This document shows, one piece after another, positions 8,739 to 18,222 of a stretch of 46,710 nt of DNA. The translations under genes and the position numbers were made by a program. The notes below the pieces were generated by a model. That model saw only the letters and a program-made list of their open reading frames with translations. It was not told the DNA's origin and searched no databases. The stretch is from Myxococcus sp. CA023 (GTDB lineage Bacteria; Myxococcota; Myxococcia; Myxococcales; Myxococcaceae), in contig NZ_JAAEAH010000075.1 in NCBI RefSeq assembly GCF_010998615.1, positions 1-46,710 on the forward strand. The letters are read 5' to 3'. Position 1 is the stretch's first letter; every line of letters begins with the position of its first letter.

Positions 8739-9502
8739 CAACCTCGCATGCGATACACCGCACGCCCCGCCAGCTCGCGCAGGGCGTCGGTGCTCAGGTT
8801 GAGGGCCCCAGACCTCGGCAACCAGCTCATGCGCCGCAGCGGCGTGTTCGACGCCCGCGAGTCCACCGGCAACAGGTCCGGACGCAGCCCCACCGCCGCG
8901 AAGCAACCCGCGGCGCGCGGCATGTGCGCGGCGCTCGTCACCAGCAGCAGGGACTTCCACCCTCGCTCCTGGATGATGCGCACGGACTCGACCGCGTTCT
9001 CCCGTGTATTTCGGCTGCGCCCTTCCGTGACGATGCGCTCCTCCGGAATCCCCCACTGCTGGAGCTGCCGGAGCAGCACGTCCGCCTCCACCACCGCCTC
9101 GGGCCTCGGGTCCAGCGAACCGCCGGAGAGGAGCACCTGCCGAGCCCGGCCCTCGCGCAGCAGCTCGAAGCCCCGCAGCACCCGCTCCGCCGCCGCGTTG
9201 TACTCCGGCACGCCGGTGCGCTCCGTGGCGGCCGGATCCAACGCCCCCCCCAGGACGATGACGGCGTCATACGTGGCCCCCGGCTGGAAGGACCGCACCG
9301 CCCCCGCCTCCGTCGCCCGCATCAGCCCCATGGCCACCGGCTCGATGGAGAAGGCGTACAACACCACCCCGCCCAGCACGCTCAGCACCCGCGACAGCCG
9401 CTCACGTCGCCGCCGCAGCCCCCAGGCCACCAGCCACAGCAGCAGCGCCCAGGAGAGCGGCGCCAGCAGCAGGTCCAGCACCTTCGACAGGAAGAGGAAC
9501 AC
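8726..9502 (-). CDS. YdcF/ElyC family (DUF218) membrane protein
   Basis: A 258-residue protein with two N-terminal membrane segments (about 3-25 and 38-58), then a DUF218 domain: DAVIVLGGALDP (near 79-90), a YNAAAERVLRG helix, VLLSGGSLDP, the SRNTRENA motif and LLVTSAAHMPRA. The family includes ElyC/SanA, envelope proteins tied to peptidoglycan precursor or enterobacterial common antigen synthesis, but no reaction is established for most members. It starts 15 nt after nadK on the same strand and is probably cotranscribed with it. Family assignment is firm; function is open. Confidence 0.85.
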   Translation of the reverse strand: MFLFLSKVLDLLLAPLSWALLLWLVAWGLRRRRERLSRVLSVLGGVVLYAFSIEPVAMGLMRATEAGAVRSFQPGATYDAVIVLGGALDPAATERTGVPEYNAAAERVLRGFELLREGRARQVLLSGGSLDPRPEAVVEADVLLRQLQQWGIPEERIVTEGRSRNTRENAVESVRIIQERGWKSLLLVTSAAHMPRAAGCFAAVGLRPDLLPVDSRASNTPLRRMSWLPRSGALNLSTDALRELAGRAVYRMRGWTAP

Positions 9503-9517
9503 GGCGCGCGGCGCCCT

Positions 9518-10363
9518 TCAGCGCTCGCCCCAGTGGAGCTTCTGCCGGAGGATGGAGAAGTAGGCCACCTTCGGGTTGCGCACCAGGTTCACCCGGTTGG
9601 GCGAGCGCACCACCTCGATGCAGTCCCCACCCTGGAGCCCGTGGCCCGTCTGCCCGTCGATGGTCAGGTACGTGTCCGCCGTCTCACTGCGCAGCGTCAC
9701 CCGGATGGTCCGGTCCGCCGGCACGACGATGGAGCGCTGCGTGAGGGCGTGCGAACAGATGGGCGACAGCACCGTGCAGTCCACTGACGGGTGGACGATG
9801 GGCCCACCCGCCGACAGCGAGTACGCCGTGGAGCCGGTGGGCGTGGCCAGGATGACGCCGTCCGACTTGTAGGTGGTGATGGGCACCCCGTCGATGGACG
9901 TCTCGTGGTCGGCGATGCGCGCCAGCGCGCCCTTGTTGATGACCACGTCGTTGAGGACCTCGTCCTCGATGAGCACCTTGCCCCCGCGCAGCAGGCGGCA
10001 GGTGAGCTTCATCCGGGAGTCCACCTGGAAGCGCCCCGCGAGCACCTGCTCCAGCATGGGGTACAGCTCTTCCACCGGGACTTCCGTCATGAAGCCCAGG
10101 CTGCCCAGGTTGACGCCCAGAATCGGAACTCCGCGGCCGCCGAGCAGGCGCGCCGCGTAGATGAGCGTGCCGTCACCGCCCAGCACCACCATCAGGTCCG
10201 CCCGGGTCACCAGCTCCCGGTCATCCACCCGCGGCCAGCCCAGCTCATGGGCCAGCGTGCGGTCCGCCAGCACCGACAGGTGGGGGTACCGCTCACGGAT
10301 TTGAGCCGCGAGCGCTACCGCCTCGGGCTTGTCCCTCTTCGCGACGATTGCCAGGGTCTGCAC
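9518..10363 (-). CDS. nadK: NAD kinase
   Basis: Cytosolic ATP-NAD kinase making NADP. The 281-residue product shows LGGDGTLIYAAR with the catalytic GGDG, LGFMTE, NDVVINKGA and TPTGSTAYSLSAGGPI. I chose the GTG at 10363 (VQTLAIVAKRDKPEA), preceded by a GGCGGGG site, because the 24 residues before it in the longer ATG frame (from 10435) are low-quality and overlap a hairpin. It is followed after 15 nt by the YdcF-like gene. A terminator-like hairpin separates it from the upstream regulator gene. Confidence 0.93.
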   Translation of the reverse strand: MQTLAIVAKRDKPEAVALAAQIRERYPHLSVLADRTLAHELGWPRVDDRELVTRADLMVVLGGDGTLIYAARLLGGRGVPILGVNLGSLGFMTEVPVEELYPMLEQVLAGRFQVDSRMKLTCRLLRGGKVLIEDEVLNDVVINKGALARIADHETSIDGVPITTYKSDGVILATPTGSTAYSLSAGGPIVHPSVDCTVLSPICSHALTQRSIVVPADRTIRVTLRSETADTYLTIDGQTGHGLQGGDCIEVVRSPNRVNLVRNPKVAYFSILRQKLHWGER

Positions 10364-10391
10364 GCAACCCCGCCTTCTAGTCCAGGAGGGC

Positions 10392-10418
10392 CCCGGGCGC
10401 GCATGGGAAATGCCCGGG
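10392..10418 (-). terminator. Hairpin downstream of the two-component operon
   Basis: CCCGGGC and GCCCGGG, perfect 7-bp arms around a 13-nt loop, begin 20 nt after the response-regulator stop and lie just before nadK. It probably separates the kinase/regulator transcript from nadK. No T-run follows, as is common at high GC. Confidence 0.5.
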
Positions 10419-10438
10419 TGCCCGCCGGCTGACACACG

Positions 10439-11892
<1,454 letters not shown>

Positions 11893-11896
<4 letters not shown>

Positions 11897-13476
11897 GGCA
11901 ACCTCTCGAGCTGCAGGGGGATGGGCAGAAAAACGGTGAAGCAGGAGCCTTCGCCGACCTGGGTGTCCACGTGGAAGCTGCCCCCGTGGTCCTGGACGAT
12001 GCGGTAGGCAATGGAGAGCCCCAGGCCGGTGCCTTCACCCGGGGCCTTGGTGGTGAACGACGGCTCGAAGATGCGAGGCAGGTGCTTTTCCTCGATACCC
12101 GTGCCGGTGTCCGTCACCGCGAAGAAGCAGCGGTCGCCTTCGCGACCCGTCACCAGCTTCAGCTTGCCCTCGCGCGTGGGCAGCGACTGGAGACCGTTCT
12201 GCAGCAGGTTGAGCACCACCTGCGCGAGCTGACCGGGGTCGCCGTACACCTTGGGCAGGCCGTCCGCGAGCCCCAGCGCCAGCTCCACCGTGGGCATGGA
12301 CTTGAGCTGCGCCCGGAACAGCACCGCCGCGTCCTCCACGCACTTGGACAAGTCGAAGGGCCGCCGGTCCTCCACGCGGCTGTGGCGGCTGAACTTGAGG
12401 AGGCTCTCCACGATGCGCTTGCAGCGCAGCGCGCTCTCCTCGATGAGGCCCAGCGACTCCAGGTCCGCCTCACTGCGGCCCGCGTCGCGCGACATCAACT
12501 GCGCGAAGGCGAGGATGCCGCCCAGCGGGTTGTTGATTTCGTGCGCCACCCCGCCGGCGAGCTGGCCCACCGCGGCCATCTTCTCCGTCTCGATGAGCCG
12601 CCGCGTCATCGACTGCTCCTCGGTGACGTCCCGGTAGGTGCAGACGACGCGCTCGTCCCCCGCCATGGGGTAGGCGGCCACCACGAAGGTGCGCCCGCCC
12701 TGGCGGACCTCACCGCGCGCGCCCTTGCCGCTCTCCACCGCCGCCGGCAGCGGGCAGCCCGTGCACGGCTCGTTGCGGCCGAAGAGGTAGCGGTAGCACG
12801 TGGTGTCGGAGGGAATCTCCTCGATGGAGCGCCCCGCCACGTCCGCGTACGCCAGGTTCGCCCGCCGCACCGCGAAGTCCCGCGCGCGCACCACGCACAG
12901 CGGCGTCTCCATGCAGTCGAAGGACAGCTCCCACTCGCGCTTGGCCTGGCTCAACATGCGCGTGCGCTGGGCGACGCGCTCCTCCAGGTCCGCGTTGAGC
13001 AGCTTCAGCTCCGCGTTCTGCGCCTGCGTCACCGTGTAGAGCCGCTCGTTCTCCGCCTGGAGCGCGTACTGCTCGAAGGCGCTCTTCACCGTCAGCACCA
13101 AGTGGCTGTCGTTCCAGGGCTTGGAGATGAAGCGGAAGATTTCCGACCGGTTGATGGCCTCCTCGATGGCCTGCTGGTCCGCCTGGCCCGTCAGCATGAT
13201 GCGCTGGGCCCGCGGCTCCTGCTGCTTCACCCGGGTAAGGAAATCGACGCCATTCATCCCCGGCATGCGGAAATCGGAGATGACCACCTCGGGGTGGAAG
13301 GCTTCCACCGCCCGCAGGCCCTGCTCGGCGTCCGTCGCCGTCTCGATGTCCCAGTCGCCGCGGCGCAGCACCCGGCGGATGGACTTGAGGATGTTCTCCT
13401 CGTCATCCACCAGGAGCAGCCGCCCGCGTGGCGATTCGGCCTGTTGACCGTGGACATGTGCGGCTTGAGAACCCAT
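11893..13476 (-). CDS. Hybrid histidine kinase: receiver-PAS-HisKA-HATPase
   Basis: A 527-residue soluble sensor kinase without membrane segments. An N-terminal receiver (18-135) has Asp68 in SDFRMPG and Lys119. A coiled-coil linker (about 140-185) leads to a PAS-like domain (186-287) with three cysteines, C227-x10-C238-x2-C241, which could bind a metal, Fe-S cluster or heme, or act as a redox switch. The kinase core has His312 in GGVAHEINNPLGG, Asn427 in the N-box, DTGTGIEE and GTGLGLS. It phosphorylates, by inference, the overlapping NtrC-type regulator. The N-terminal receiver offers a second input. The ATG at 13476 is preceded by AGGGGCGG. Confidence 0.92.
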
Positions 13477-13500
13477 GAATTGTTTCCGCCCCTAGACAAA

Positions 13501-13516
13501 TGCAATGGCCCTGCCA
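13501..13516 (-). promoter_or_regulatory. Sigma-54 (-24/-12) promoter of the kinase/regulator operon
   Basis: On the minus strand the sequence is TGGCAGGGCCATTGCA. It agrees with the sigma-54 consensus TGGCAC-N5-TTGCA at every defined position except the sixth (C to G), with GG and GC spaced correctly. The predicted start is near 13490, leaving a very short leader that still contains AGGGGCGG before the ATG at 13476. Confidence 0.7.
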
Positions 13517-13583
13517 GCAGAAACTCCCTGCCCAACAGTCTGGAATCACGGGCCTTGACATTTCCGTGGCGTGAAAAAATGCC

Positions 13584-13642
13584 GGGTCCGATTAGACCCA
13601 TCCCCACCAAATGGGTCAATAGAGACCCCGGGTCTTTGACCC
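13584..13642 (-). promoter_or_regulatory. Three GGGTC/GACCC palindromes, candidate enhancer sites
   Basis: GGGTC-N6-GACCC occurs at 13584-13599 and again at 13613-13628, 29 bp apart, followed by GGGTC-TTT-GACCC at 13630-13642. They lie roughly 95-150 bp upstream of the predicted sigma-54 start, the usual distance for NtrC-type activator sites. The third palindrome is the core of a longer perfect hairpin, CCCGGGTC-TTT-GACCCGGG (13627-13645), immediately after the cyclase stop, so it may instead be that gene's terminator. Confidence 0.55.
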
Positions 13643-13645
13643 GGG

Positions 13646-14632
13646 CTAGGTTCCGAGCGGACCGACCGGGAGCTGGGGATGTAGGCAGATGCGATCCCTG
13701 CCGTCCCGTTTGGCCTGGTAGAGGGCCTCGTCGGCCGTCAGGAGCAGCTGCTCCGGGGTGAGGACGGTGCGGTGGGGGAAGCTGGAAACCCCCAATGAGG
13801 CGGTGACTTGCAGGCCGTCCGACACCTCCAGCCGCAGGGCGCGCAGCTCGCGGCGGACGCGCTCGGCGACGGTGAGCGCCCCGGTGAGGTGGGTGCGGGG
13901 CAGCAGCACCGCGAACTCCTCGCCGCCATAGCGGGCCACCAGGTCCGTCTCGCGCACGCCCCGGGTGAGCGCGGCGGCCACCTCGCGCAGCACGCCGTCG
14001 CCCGCGGAGTGGCCGTACTTGTCGTTGATTTCCTTGAAGTAATCCAAGTCCAGCAGGATGAGCGACAGGGAGTCGTCATAACGCTGGGCACGGCGGAACT
14101 CCTCCCTCAGCCGCTCCTGGAAATGCCGGTGGTTGTGGACGCCCGTGAGGCCGTCCGTGGACGACAGCCGCTGCAGCTCGCTCACCTGGGCGGCGAGCGA
14201 CTCCATCCGGGCCTGCGCGGCCAGGGCGCGACGCACCCGGGCCACCAGTTCATCCGGCGCCCATGGGTCCCAAATGACCTCGGCGCCGCGGCGCAGGGCC
14301 TCCAGCCAGAATGCTCTGGGCTCGGGTGGAGCCAGGAGCACCACGGGGGGCCCCACCGGGCCTTCCTCGGGTATCAGGCGTTCGAGCAACCCCACACTGG
14401 CCTGGGCGTCCTCGCCCGGGCAGAGCACCACCAGCGATACCTCCCGCGCCAACCTCGGCACCTCCGGGCCGTGGGCGGTGATTCGGAGGGCGAAATCCTC
14501 CGGGCCCAGCGCACGGGCCAACCGAGGCAACGTCAACTGCGAGTCGTCCACTACCAGCAGGGTGAAGGGCCTGGAGTTCACAGTGTCCCCGCAAAATGGT
14601 GATTTCACGGTAGCATAGGCGTGCGACGGCAT
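13646..14632 (-). CDS. Diguanylate cyclase with degenerate receiver domain
   Basis: A 328-residue soluble GGDEF protein that condenses two GTP to cyclic di-GMP. Residues 24-135 look like a receiver (TLLVVDDSQLTL at the start), but where the phospho-acceptor Asp should follow the third strand the sequence reads SLVVLCPGED, so phosphorylation is doubtful. The GGDEF domain (about 157-320) has STDGLTGVHN, LDLDYFKEIND, the active site GGEEF (236-240) and the inhibitory I-site RETD (227-230) five residues before it. It should therefore be active and product-inhibited. The ATG at 14632 was used; GTG at 14581 is an alternative and would still retain the receiver. Confidence 0.9.
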   Translation of the reverse strand: MPSHAYATVKSPFCGDTVNSRPFTLLVVDDSQLTLPRLARALGPEDFALRITAHGPEVPRLAREVSLVVLCPGEDAQASVGLLERLIPEEGPVGPPVVLLAPPEPRAFWLEALRRGAEVIWDPWAPDELVARVRRALAAQARMESLAAQVSELQRLSSTDGLTGVHNHRHFQERLREEFRRAQRYDDSLSLILLDLDYFKEINDKYGHSAGDGVLREVAAALTRGVRETDLVARYGGEEFAVLLPRTHLTGALTVAERVRRELRALRLEVSDGLQVTASLGVSSFPHRTVLTPEQLLLTADEALYQAKRDGRDRICLHPQLPVGPLGT

Positions 14633-14666
14633 GCGACCCCTGCAATTGGATAAAAACCGGATTCTC

Positions 14667-14682
14667 TGCTAGCGAGCCGCCA
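14667..14682 (-). promoter_or_regulatory. Possible weak sigma-54 promoter of the cyclase gene
   Basis: Minus-strand TGGCGGCTCGCTAGCA keeps the GG and GC dinucleotides at sigma-54 spacing and the TGGC and GCA ends, but differs at three consensus positions. It lies 35 bp before the cyclase ATG. Chance occurrence is quite possible. Confidence 0.25.
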
Positions 14683-14712
14683 ACTTCGCAGGTCCGCCCG
14701 CCGAGGTCGTTC

Positions 14713-15504
14713 GTGGCCCAATACCCAAGCATCAGCCTGTTCTTCCCCGCCTGGAACGAAGAGGACTACGTCGAGCGCGCCGTCAGCCGGGCGCTTGAGG
14801 TCCTCCCCGCACTGACGGACGACTTCGAAATCATCGTCGTCAACGACGCGTCCACGGACCGCACCCGTGAGGTCTGTGAGGCGCTGGCCCTGAAGGTTCC
14901 CCAACTGCGAGTCATCCACCACCCCGTGAATCTGAAGCTGGGTGGCGCCATGCGCACCGGGCTGGCGGCCTCGACGAAGGACATCGTCGTGTACTCCGAT
15001 GTGGACCTGCCCTGGGACATGCGCGAGCTGGAGCGGGCGCTGCATCTGATGTCGTACCTGGAGGCGGACATGATTTGCGCCTTCCGGTTCGACCGCACGA
15101 GCGAGGGCCCCAAGCGCATCATCTACTCGTTCGTCTACAACATGCTCATCCGGTCGCTGTTCGACATCCAGATCAAGGACGTCAACTTCAGCTTCAAGGT
15201 GATGCACCGCCGCGTGCTGGAGGCCATGGAGCTGCACAGCCAGGGCTCGTTCATCGACGCGGAGCTCGTGGTGAAGGCCATCCGCCAGGGCTTCCGCGTG
15301 TTCCAGATGGGCGTGGACTACTTCCCACGCACGCGCGGCGTGTCCACGCTGGCCTCGCCCTCCGTCATCACGAAGATGGTGCGGGAGCTGGTGAAGCTCT
15401 ATCCGAAGATGCGCGCGCCGCAGCCGCCAGTGCACCCGGTGCGCTTGCCGCCTTCCGTGCAGCAGCTCCACGCGGTGCCGCCGGGCCGCGCGGCGCGAGG
15501 CTGA
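14713..15504 (+). CDS. Family 2 glycosyltransferase (dolichyl/undecaprenyl-phosphate sugar transferase type)
   Basis: A 263-residue GT-A enzyme: FPAWNEEDYV (11-20), VVNDASTD (42-49), the nucleotide-sugar/metal motif DVDLPWD (96-102), and acceptor-region SFKVMHR and FIDAELV segments. There is no C-terminal membrane pair, so it resembles the soluble dolichol-phosphate-mannose synthase type, which loads a sugar onto polyprenyl phosphate at the inner membrane. The start is GTG at 14713, the first after the stop upstream. It is followed 7 nt later by a ChbG/HpnK-like deacetylase, a pairing often seen in lipid or hopanoid glycosylation loci. Sugar and acceptor are inferred only in class. Confidence 0.85.
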   Translation: MAQYPSISLFFPAWNEEDYVERAVSRALEVLPALTDDFEIIVVNDASTDRTREVCEALALKVPQLRVIHHPVNLKLGGAMRTGLAASTKDIVVYSDVDLPWDMRELERALHLMSYLEADMICAFRFDRTSEGPKRIIYSFVYNMLIRSLFDIQIKDVNFSFKVMHRRVLEAMELHSQGSFIDAELVVKAIRQGFRVFQMGVDYFPRTRGVSTLASPSVITKMVRELVKLYPKMRAPQPPVHPVRLPPSVQQLHAVPPGRAARG

Positions 15505-15511
15505 GCCCCGC

Positions 15512-16360
15512 ATGACGCGCACCCTCACGCGCCTGGTGGTGAACGCGGACGACCTGGGGCTCCATGCCTCGCTGGACGCGGGCATCCTCCGCGCGCACCG
15601 CGATGGCATCGTCACCAGCGCCACGCTGCTGGCCACGGGCCCCACCGCGCCCGAGGCCGCCGCCCGCGCGAAGGAGGCGCGGCTCGCGGTGGGCCTCCAC
15701 CTGGCGCTCTCCACGCGGCTGCCTCCCGCGGCGCCCGCGCACGAGGTGCCCACGGTGGCACCGGAGGGCCGGCTGCGTGGCAGCTGGGCCGACTTCGCCC
15801 GCGCCTGGCTCACCGGACAGGTACGCCGGGACGAGCTGGCGCGCGAGCTCTCCGCTCAGCTTCAGCGGGCCCGCGCCCTGGGCGTGACGGTGGACCACCT
15901 GGACGGGCACCAGCACCTGCACCTGCTGCCCGGTGTACGTCCCCTGGTGGAGTCCCTGGCCGCGCGCGAAGGGTTGCCCCTGCGCTGGCCGGACGCCCTC
16001 CCTCGCCCTCGCTGGCTGAAAGCGCCGGGCCCCGCGCTGAAGGCCACGGTGCTGGCCGTGCTCGCGCGCGCCGCGCCTCGGGCCCCCAAGGGCGTGCGCC
16101 GGGTGAGCGCGGGCGGCGTCTTCGAAGCGGGGATGCTGGACGAGGCCGCCCTGCTCGCGGTGGTGGACGCGCTGCCCGCGGGCGACTTCGAGCTGGGCTG
16201 TCACCCGGGTGAAGGCACGCCACACGTCCCCGAGGACCCGGCGTGGCGCTACGACTGGCAGGCGGAGCTGGCCGCCCTCACCAGCGCGCGCGTGAAGGCG
16301 CGGCTGCACGAGCGCGGCATCGAGCTCCACAGCTACGGAACGCTGTTCTCCGCAACGTAG
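15512..16360 (+). CDS. ChbG/HpnK (YdjC) family carbohydrate deacetylase
   Basis: A 282-residue metal-dependent deacetylase of the YdjC fold. Seen: VVNADDLGLH at 9-18 with the metal Asp pair, GLHLALS (61-67), VDHLDGHQHLHLLPG in the middle and the late CHPGEG. The family includes ChbG, which deacetylates chitooligosaccharides, and HpnK, linked to hopanoid glycosylation. Coupling to the preceding GT2 gene favours removal of an N-acetyl group from a lipid-linked amino sugar. The stop lies 28 bp inside the 3' end of the convergent methyltransferase gene. Confidence 0.83.
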   Translation: MTRTLTRLVVNADDLGLHASLDAGILRAHRDGIVTSATLLATGPTAPEAAARAKEARLAVGLHLALSTRLPPAAPAHEVPTVAPEGRLRGSWADFARAWLTGQVRRDELARELSAQLQRARALGVTVDHLDGHQHLHLLPGVRPLVESLAAREGLPLRWPDALPRPRWLKAPGPALKATVLAVLARAAPRAPKGVRRVSAGGVFEAGMLDEAALLAVVDALPAGDFELGCHPGEGTPHVPEDPAWRYDWQAELAALTSARVKARLHERGIELHSYGTLFSAT

Positions 16361-17001
16361 AGGACGTGCGGCGTGGTGTAGCCCTGGCCCAGGTCCACCA
16401 CCTCACGCACCGCGAAGCCCGCGTCCTTCAGGGAGCGCGTCATCTCTGCACGAGGCTTCAGCGCCATGCCGCCGCTGGCCTTCGTGCGGCCCAGCAGCGA
16501 CACCATCACCCACTCCTGCGCCAGCGCCTTGCGGTGCTTCCAGGAGCCGTCTCCTTCCACCTCCTTGAGCAGCAGCCGCCCGCCGGGCTGCAGCAGTCCA
16601 CGCACCGTGGAGAGGAAGCCGGGCCACTTCGACTCCGGCAGCAGGTACAGCACGTCGCACACCACCGCCGCGTCGAAGCGCCCGGAAGCGCCCCGGGCCA
16701 GTGTCTCCTCAACGGTGCCTTCCTCGACGCGCACGTTGGGCTGACCCGCGAGCGCCCGCCGTGCCCAGGCCACCTTCCGCGAGTCCGGATCCACGCCGTG
16801 CACGGTGCGGCTCGGGTCCGCCAGGGCCAGCAGCGCGGACAGCAGCCCATGCCCGCAGCCGATGTCCGCCACGGCGCCCGCGGGCGTGCGCGCAACCATG
16901 GCCAGCAGCGGCGCGGAGAAGGCCCGCGCGTGGACGTGGAAGCGCTCGGCGACGGGCAGCCCGTCGTAGCGAAGGAGGGCCTGTTCGAGGAGGTCGCTCA
17001 T
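16333..17001 (-). CDS. Class I SAM-dependent methyltransferase
   Basis: A 222-residue cytosolic methyltransferase: motif I VADIGCGHG (44-52), an acidic residue in VHGVDPDSRK, VCDVLYLLP for motif II and LLQPGGRLLLKEVEG for motif III. The C-terminal half (EWVMVSLLGRTKAS) has the pattern of small-molecule or lipid methyltransferases; the acceptor is unknown. The start at 17001 overlaps the stop of the upstream membrane glycosyltransferase (ATGA), replacing a longer out-of-character frame. The two genes face the GT2/deacetylase pair, suggesting a shared glycolipid pathway. Confidence 0.82.
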   Translation of the reverse strand: MSDLLEQALLRYDGLPVAERFHVHARAFSAPLLAMVARTPAGAVADIGCGHGLLSALLALADPSRTVHGVDPDSRKVAWARRALAGQPNVRVEEGTVEETLARGASGRFDAAVVCDVLYLLPESKWPGFLSTVRGLLQPGGRLLLKEVEGDGSWKHRKALAQEWVMVSLLGRTKASGGMALKPRAEMTRSLKDAGFAVREVVDLGQGYTTPHVLYVAENSVP

Positions 17002-18131
17002 GAGACGTAGTAGTCCGCGCCGAAGGCCCACGAGAGGACGAGCAGCGACGCGGCGCCCACCGCCAGCGCCCCGCGCAGCAGCAAGGGCCGCTCGCGCAGC
17101 AGCATCGCCGCGGTGAGGAAGACGGGGAAGGCGGACAGCAGGTAGCGCCCCATGCCCATGAAGTCCTTGGTGGACCACGCGGGCAGCCCGACGATGGCTA
17201 GCACGTAGACGGCGTAACCCCACCCCAGCAGCTTGCGCGTGGGCCACACCAGCGCCAGCGCCAGCAGCGTGAAGAAGGCGTGCGCGGCCAGCCGGAAGGC
17301 CTCGCGCTTGTCGTGCGGCGCCAGCACGACGCGCTCGAACCAGCTCACCTTCAGCCACGTGTGCCAGCCCGGAATCTGCTCCCAGCCGGGCGCGCCCTGC
17401 ACCTTCACGAAGGCCACCGGGTCACCGAACTGGTGCCACAGGAAGAGCATGTACGCGCCGAAGCCCAGGCCCGACAGCACCGGCAGGAAGTCCACCGCGC
17501 TCCACTTCTCGCCGCGCGCGTGCTTCCACTCCAGGCGGCGCACCAGCAGGCCCAGCACCACCGCGGGCGCCACGGGCCGGGCCGCGGTGGCCACCGCCGC
17601 GACGAGGACGGCGGGCCCCAGGTGCCCGCGCTCCAGCAGCAGGAAGGCCGCCACCACCAGCAGGACGAACAGCGCGTCCGAATACATGGCGCCGTAGAAG
17701 TAGAGCGTGAAGGGGTAGCAGGCCATCAGCAGCCCGGCCTTCAGCGCCGTGTCCTCGTCCGTCAGCTTGCGCGCCCAGACGGTGAAGAACATCAACGCCA
17801 GCGGGCCGCACAGCAGCGTGATGAGCACGCCGGACTGGTACACATTGGGCCCCAGCGACTCCACCGCGCGGATGAGCAGCGGGTACAGCGGGAAGAACGC
17901 CACCGAGCTCTGCTGGCCCGGGACGAACTGGTAGCCCTCCTGGGCAATCCGCATGTACCAGCTGGAATCCCAGGCCACCCAGCCCATGGTGAAGTACTCG
18001 TCGAGCCGGACGACGGGGTTGCTGGGGTCCTTGTGGAAGAAGCGCCAAGCCCCGGCGGTGGCGGCGGCGCCACAGGCCACGACGGCCGACAGGACGACAA
18101 GGACGATGGTGCGGGACGCGGAGCGTGCCAT
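16998..18131 (-). CDS. Gpi18-like membrane mannosyltransferase (GT-C)
   Basis: A 377-residue protein with about nine or ten hydrophobic helices. It shows WDSSWYMRIAQEGY (54-67), FFPLYPLLIR near 80 and KDFMGMGRYLLSAFPVF near the C-terminus, features of the PIG-V/Gpi18-type polyprenyl-phosphate-sugar-dependent GT-C enzymes. It should act on the periplasmic face of the inner membrane, using a lipid-linked sugar such as the GT2 enzyme next door could supply. The methyltransferase overlaps its stop. Donor and acceptor are inferred. Confidence 0.78.
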   Translation of the reverse strand: MARSASRTIVLVVLSAVVACGAAATAGAWRFFHKDPSNPVVRLDEYFTMGWVAWDSSWYMRIAQEGYQFVPGQQSSVAFFPLYPLLIRAVESLGPNVYQSGVLITLLCGPLALMFFTVWARKLTDEDTALKAGLLMACYPFTLYFYGAMYSDALFVLLVVAAFLLLERGHLGPAVLVAAVATAARPVAPAVVLGLLVRRLEWKHARGEKWSAVDFLPVLSGLGFGAYMLFLWHQFGDPVAFVKVQGAPGWEQIPGWHTWLKVSWFERVVLAPHDKREAFRLAAHAFFTLLALALVWPTRKLLGWGYAVYVLAIVGLPAWSTKDFMGMGRYLLSAFPVFLTAAMLLRERPLLLRGALAVGAASLLVLSWAFGADYYVS

Positions 18132-18172
18132 GGGGCCCGGGAGGCTCGGGCCAGAGACGGCCTCCGGTCAAG

Positions 18173-18204
18173 CCCGGGAGCCGCCGATACGCGGGACTCC
18201 CGGG
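18173..18204 (-). terminator. Terminator-like hairpin after the beta-oxidation operon
   Basis: CCCGGGAG and CTCCCGGG arms (8 bp, perfect) with an inner CCGC/GCGG pairing start 18 nt after the fadJ-like stop on the minus strand. It also lies upstream of the Gpi18-like start. No T-run. Confidence 0.5.
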
Positions 18205-18222
18205 TGCAGTCACTGGAATGAC

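Noticed and set aside
13555..13583. TTGACA on the plus strand before the kinase start
   Set aside because: No -10 box at 16-18 bp and no plus-strand gene downstream; likely chance.
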